From NCBI GenBank assembly GCA_964019155.1, contig OZ025246.1, forward strand, positions 765,105 through 829,104: 64,000 nt of DNA. Reading direction: 5' to 3'. Below the pieces are notes generated by a model that saw only the letters and a program-made list of their open reading frames with translations, searched no databases and was not told the origin of the DNA. The translations under genes were made by a program, and so were the position numbers. Below are positions 35,116-64,000 of the stretch, piece by piece. Source of the stretch: Osedax fenrisi. Its lineage: Eukaryota; Annelida; Polychaeta; Sabellida; Siboglinidae. Position 1 is the stretch's first letter; each line of letters starts with the position of its first letter.

Positions 35116-36214
35116 AACACAATCCTTCGATAGGTTAGATAAGTTATTATTTTACTATTGCATACATTATATAAGTGATTATTTAACTGAATGTATTATT
35201 AATTAATGTATAAGTATTACTCGAAGTAAATATATTAGATAATTAGTAATAGTTAAATGATAATAAAATATTATTTGTATTCGTCTATAGCGTGTTAATA
35301 TTCGATAGAGAATAATAGAGTTTATATGTGTTTACAGGACACTGAAGAACATATCTGTGATTTGTAAGAAATACCCAATGGAGTTCGCATTTATACTATA
35401 TGATATCGATGATATATTTGAAAAAATATTTATTGATATATTCGATGAATAAGCGATAATGATGATGATGATGTTGATTGTTATGTACAAACGGATCACT
35501 TTAATACGGCCATGTACGATGGTGATCATAATAAATACTAATCTCCCCATCCTCTCTCATATCTCTCTTAATCTCGTTGTTTAGATCGCGATAGTTAAAA
35601 GTCGCACACTTTCCCCAGTCGATGACTTGCTTCGTGATGGCTGTGGCGAGCGAGCGTATGTACAGTGTATAAACAGTGTGTATAAACTAGAGCGTTTGTA
35701 CAGTGTATAAACAGTGTATGTACAGTGTATAAACGAGAGCGTTTGTACACACGTATAAACTAGAGGGGCGAGTGTGCGGTTAATACGAGTGCGAGTGCGC
35801 AAATGAAAGCATTGGTTGTACGTTAGATCGAGCTAGTGTACACACATACATAGGTGTGTAAACATGACACTGCATGAGTGTATACACACACGAGCACAAA
35901 CGTAATGAAATAAATAGGTAACGATAACATAAAACATAACAAATACTTGCGGATAATTGCTGACAGGACATCGTAATGATAATAGTGGGTATAATGTGTG
36001 GTGTGTTATGATGGGCATTTAACGTCTATAGTGGACTGCACTTGGAAGCGGAATGGTTATTGGCTTATAACCGCGTAACAAACGATGAAGATATCATTCA
36101 AAGTTGAAACATTCCATCAGCGTAGTGTGTTGTAGCGATAGTAATAGTGGTAGTAGTAGTAGTAGTAGTAGAAGCTCCCTGAATCCAGTTGATTGCGTGA
36201 CATAGGTGGCGCTA
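35116..36214. other. Convergent spacer between FAM162 copy 2 and ARHGAP1
   Basis: Holds the 3' UTRs of both genes. AATAAA at about 35264 could serve FAM162 copy 2. From 35640 to 35760 there are repeats of GTATAAACAGTGT and GAGCGTTTGTACAGTGTATAAAC. No further exon seen. Confidence 0.5.
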
Positions 36215-62117
<25,903 letters not shown>

Positions 62118-62981
62118 CTGAATGAGTAGGGGGGGTAAGTTAGGTAATGGAAGGAGTGGGGGTTAGGTAAGTAAGGGAAGGGGGATGGTAAGGGAGCATG
62201 AGGGGGTTAGGTAAGTAAGGGAAGGGAAGGTATAGGGGTCAGGTAAAGAATGGTTAGATATTATGTTACAGATACCAGTGATCAGCATAAGAAACAATGG
62301 AGAACCTTTTCAAATGATGTATTTGTTGATATTGAGTCAATATTAATGACACAACAGTTTGGGTGTGTGTGGGGGGTGTTGAGAGGGAGATAATGTGTAA
62401 GGTAATGTGCATAAAGTCATCACTCTGGCAACACTAATCACAATAGATATGATCATGTAGATTACATTGATGTATATAGTTGCATATCTATACCATCAAT
62501 ATAAAGAAAGTGGACCTGTGCAATTGACGAACGCAATGCATGTAAAAGATAGATATGGGTTTGGCACTTTTATCGATAAATTAACAAAATGGCATCAGTG
62601 ATTTTGATTGGATATTAGCCATATTATATATGTCAAATATTACAAAATTAGGCTTTTCATCGAAATAGATTAAAGTGACTCCTATCTATATCAATGGATA
62701 TAGATTATAAATATCAATAAAATAGTATGATATGTTCGATTTAAATACAGAAAATTATGAGGAATGTTGATAGGATGTATTTTAAATATATAATTTTATT
62801 TTTAGTATAGATAGTACATTAAAATTGGTAGTAATTATCAATATATATATATATAAATAAATATTGTTTTAAATAAAAAGTAGTGGGCCAGGTAGGCTGC
62901 AGTAGGCTGCAACTGCAGCGCTTCTATTGTAAATTGCCATACACTACATTCAATTACCAATCCACTTTCTTTATATCGATG

Positions 62982-63046
<65 letters not shown>

Positions 63047-64000
63047 GTGCGACACATGTGATTGCTACATAACTATCTTGCCTATCTTTGCTATTGTACT
63101 GGTGCATTAGTAGTAGTGGATATGTTACTAAGCCCACAGTAGAGATAGTGGTACAGGCTGCGGACACGTATTATGATGTGTGATTTCATTGGAACTGATT
63201 AGTTTATGTGTAGAGTAGGGGAGCAGGGGATATGCATAGGAGGGAAAGGAGGAAAGGGAAGGGGGATAGGAGGAGTGGGATGGGAGGAAGGATGGGAGGA
63301 GGGGGAGGGGTTATGCATGGGAGCAGGGGATATGGGGAGGAAGGGGAGCAGGGGATATGCATAGGAAGCGGGGAGGAAGGGAAGAGGAGAAGGGAATCTA
63401 TGATTAGTATGATCACGTTAATAATGATCAATACGTATAATTGAATATTGTGTATTAGGAGAGACTAGAGTTTAATGGATAATATTATATACGATGTACT
63501 AGTACCAGCGTTAGATAAGTGTAGTACAGTGGAGTTATGTTCACTTGAACATACAAATCATATAGTAATAATACAGTTAATTGTATTTAAATGTTGTAGT
63601 ATATCACCATAATATATGTGTATCGTTATTTTGTATATTTTTAATTAATTTATAACTATTTGAAAATAAAATTTTTTCATTTTTTACATGTTTGTTTCTA
63701 AATATATGCACGTAACTTGTAGAAAATCCATTACAAATAATAAATAAACACATATATTTTATCATTGTATATATTATTTATAAAAAAAACAAAAAAAAAA
63801 TTATAATAAAATATGATAGACTAATTATTCTTTGAAAACCAGTCCTTTAATATATCTTTTACATGTAAACAAATATATGTGTATCGCTGCATTTCTTTAA
63901 CAGATAACAGAGTATATATTGCCAGTATATTATTATATTAATGTATTAGTAAATAGTTATAGAAAGGAGATACAAGAGTTTAATAGATAACATCATATAT
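62118..64000. other. Upstream of the first recognised ARHGAP1 exon
   Basis: Begins with a GGTAAGTAAGGGAAGG-type purine repeat (62125-62245) next to the acceptor. Also holds a (CA)n tract (62987-63042), a decayed exon-like duplicate (63179-63215) and a GGAGGGGAGCAGGGGATATG repeat (63210-63390). The missing first coding exon could lie here but I could not identify it. Confidence 0.45.
63179..63215 (-). pseudogene. Decayed duplicate of ARHGAP1 exon 2 start
   Basis: The minus strand reads CTCTACACATAAACTAATCA GTTCCAATGAAATCAC, against CTCTTCAGATAAACTAATAA GTTCCGATGAGTTCAC at the true exon (60757-60719). The acceptor AG is lost here (CAC for CAG) and no donor follows. Purine repeats flank both copies on the same side, so exon start and minisatellite seem to have been duplicated together. 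Confidence 0.55.

Overview
The window is nuclear DNA from an animal, most likely an invertebrate. It is very AT-rich and dense in microsatellites, minisatellites, foldback/MITE-like elements and non-LTR retrotransposons. Its protein-coding content sits in short, GC-richer exons separated by longer AT-rich introns. Four split genes could be reconstructed by hand; every exon junction keeps the reading frame and uses GT..AG borders. The combination of a Sec14-plus-RhoGAP protein (ARHGAP1 type) and FAM162 proteins points to Metazoa. I cannot assign a phylum from sequence alone.

Layout. 1-5.9 kb: intergenic, with a decayed reverse transcriptase and several inverted-repeat elements. 5.94-17.23 kb, minus strand: complete nine-exon DPH5 gene (diphthamide biosynthesis methyltransferase). 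Its introns hold a tRNA-derived SINE, a foldback element, an antisense CR1/L2-like LINE with a long open frame, and tandem duplications of splice sites. 17.2-22.5 kb: spacer between the divergent DPH5 and first FAM162 genes, holding a GC-rich 5'-truncated LINE, long (TA)n tracts and a second decayed reverse transcriptase. 22.53-25.73 kb and 30.11-35.12 kb, plus strand: two tandem FAM162-like genes of four exons each, with the same intron phases and identical lengths for the two middle exons. The first intron of the second copy is almost filled by a 3.2-kb element with Harbinger-type ends and a five-copy 190-bp satellite core.

36.2-62.1 kb, minus strand: thirteen exons of an ARHGAP1 (p50RhoGAP) orthologue with a CRAL-TRIO/Sec14 lipid-binding domain and a RhoGAP domain. 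The first coding exon was not found and may lie upstream in 62.1-64 kb or beyond the window. Its introns hold most of the large tandem arrays: 11 bp x 51, 107 bp x about 15, 54 bp x about 27, 35 bp x about 27, and a 370-bp GA tract. The gene is convergent with the second FAM162 copy.

Three general signals stand out. 18 of 26 inferred introns start with GTT rather than the usual GTA/GTG. Minisatellites repeatedly start right at splice sites, and some units copy the splice-site sequence itself. One intronic array is a perfect concatemer of AGGTCA half-sites in DR5 spacing. The genes serve unrelated cellular jobs (elongation factor 2 modification, mitochondrial inner-membrane biology, Rho signalling); I see no operon-like relationship.
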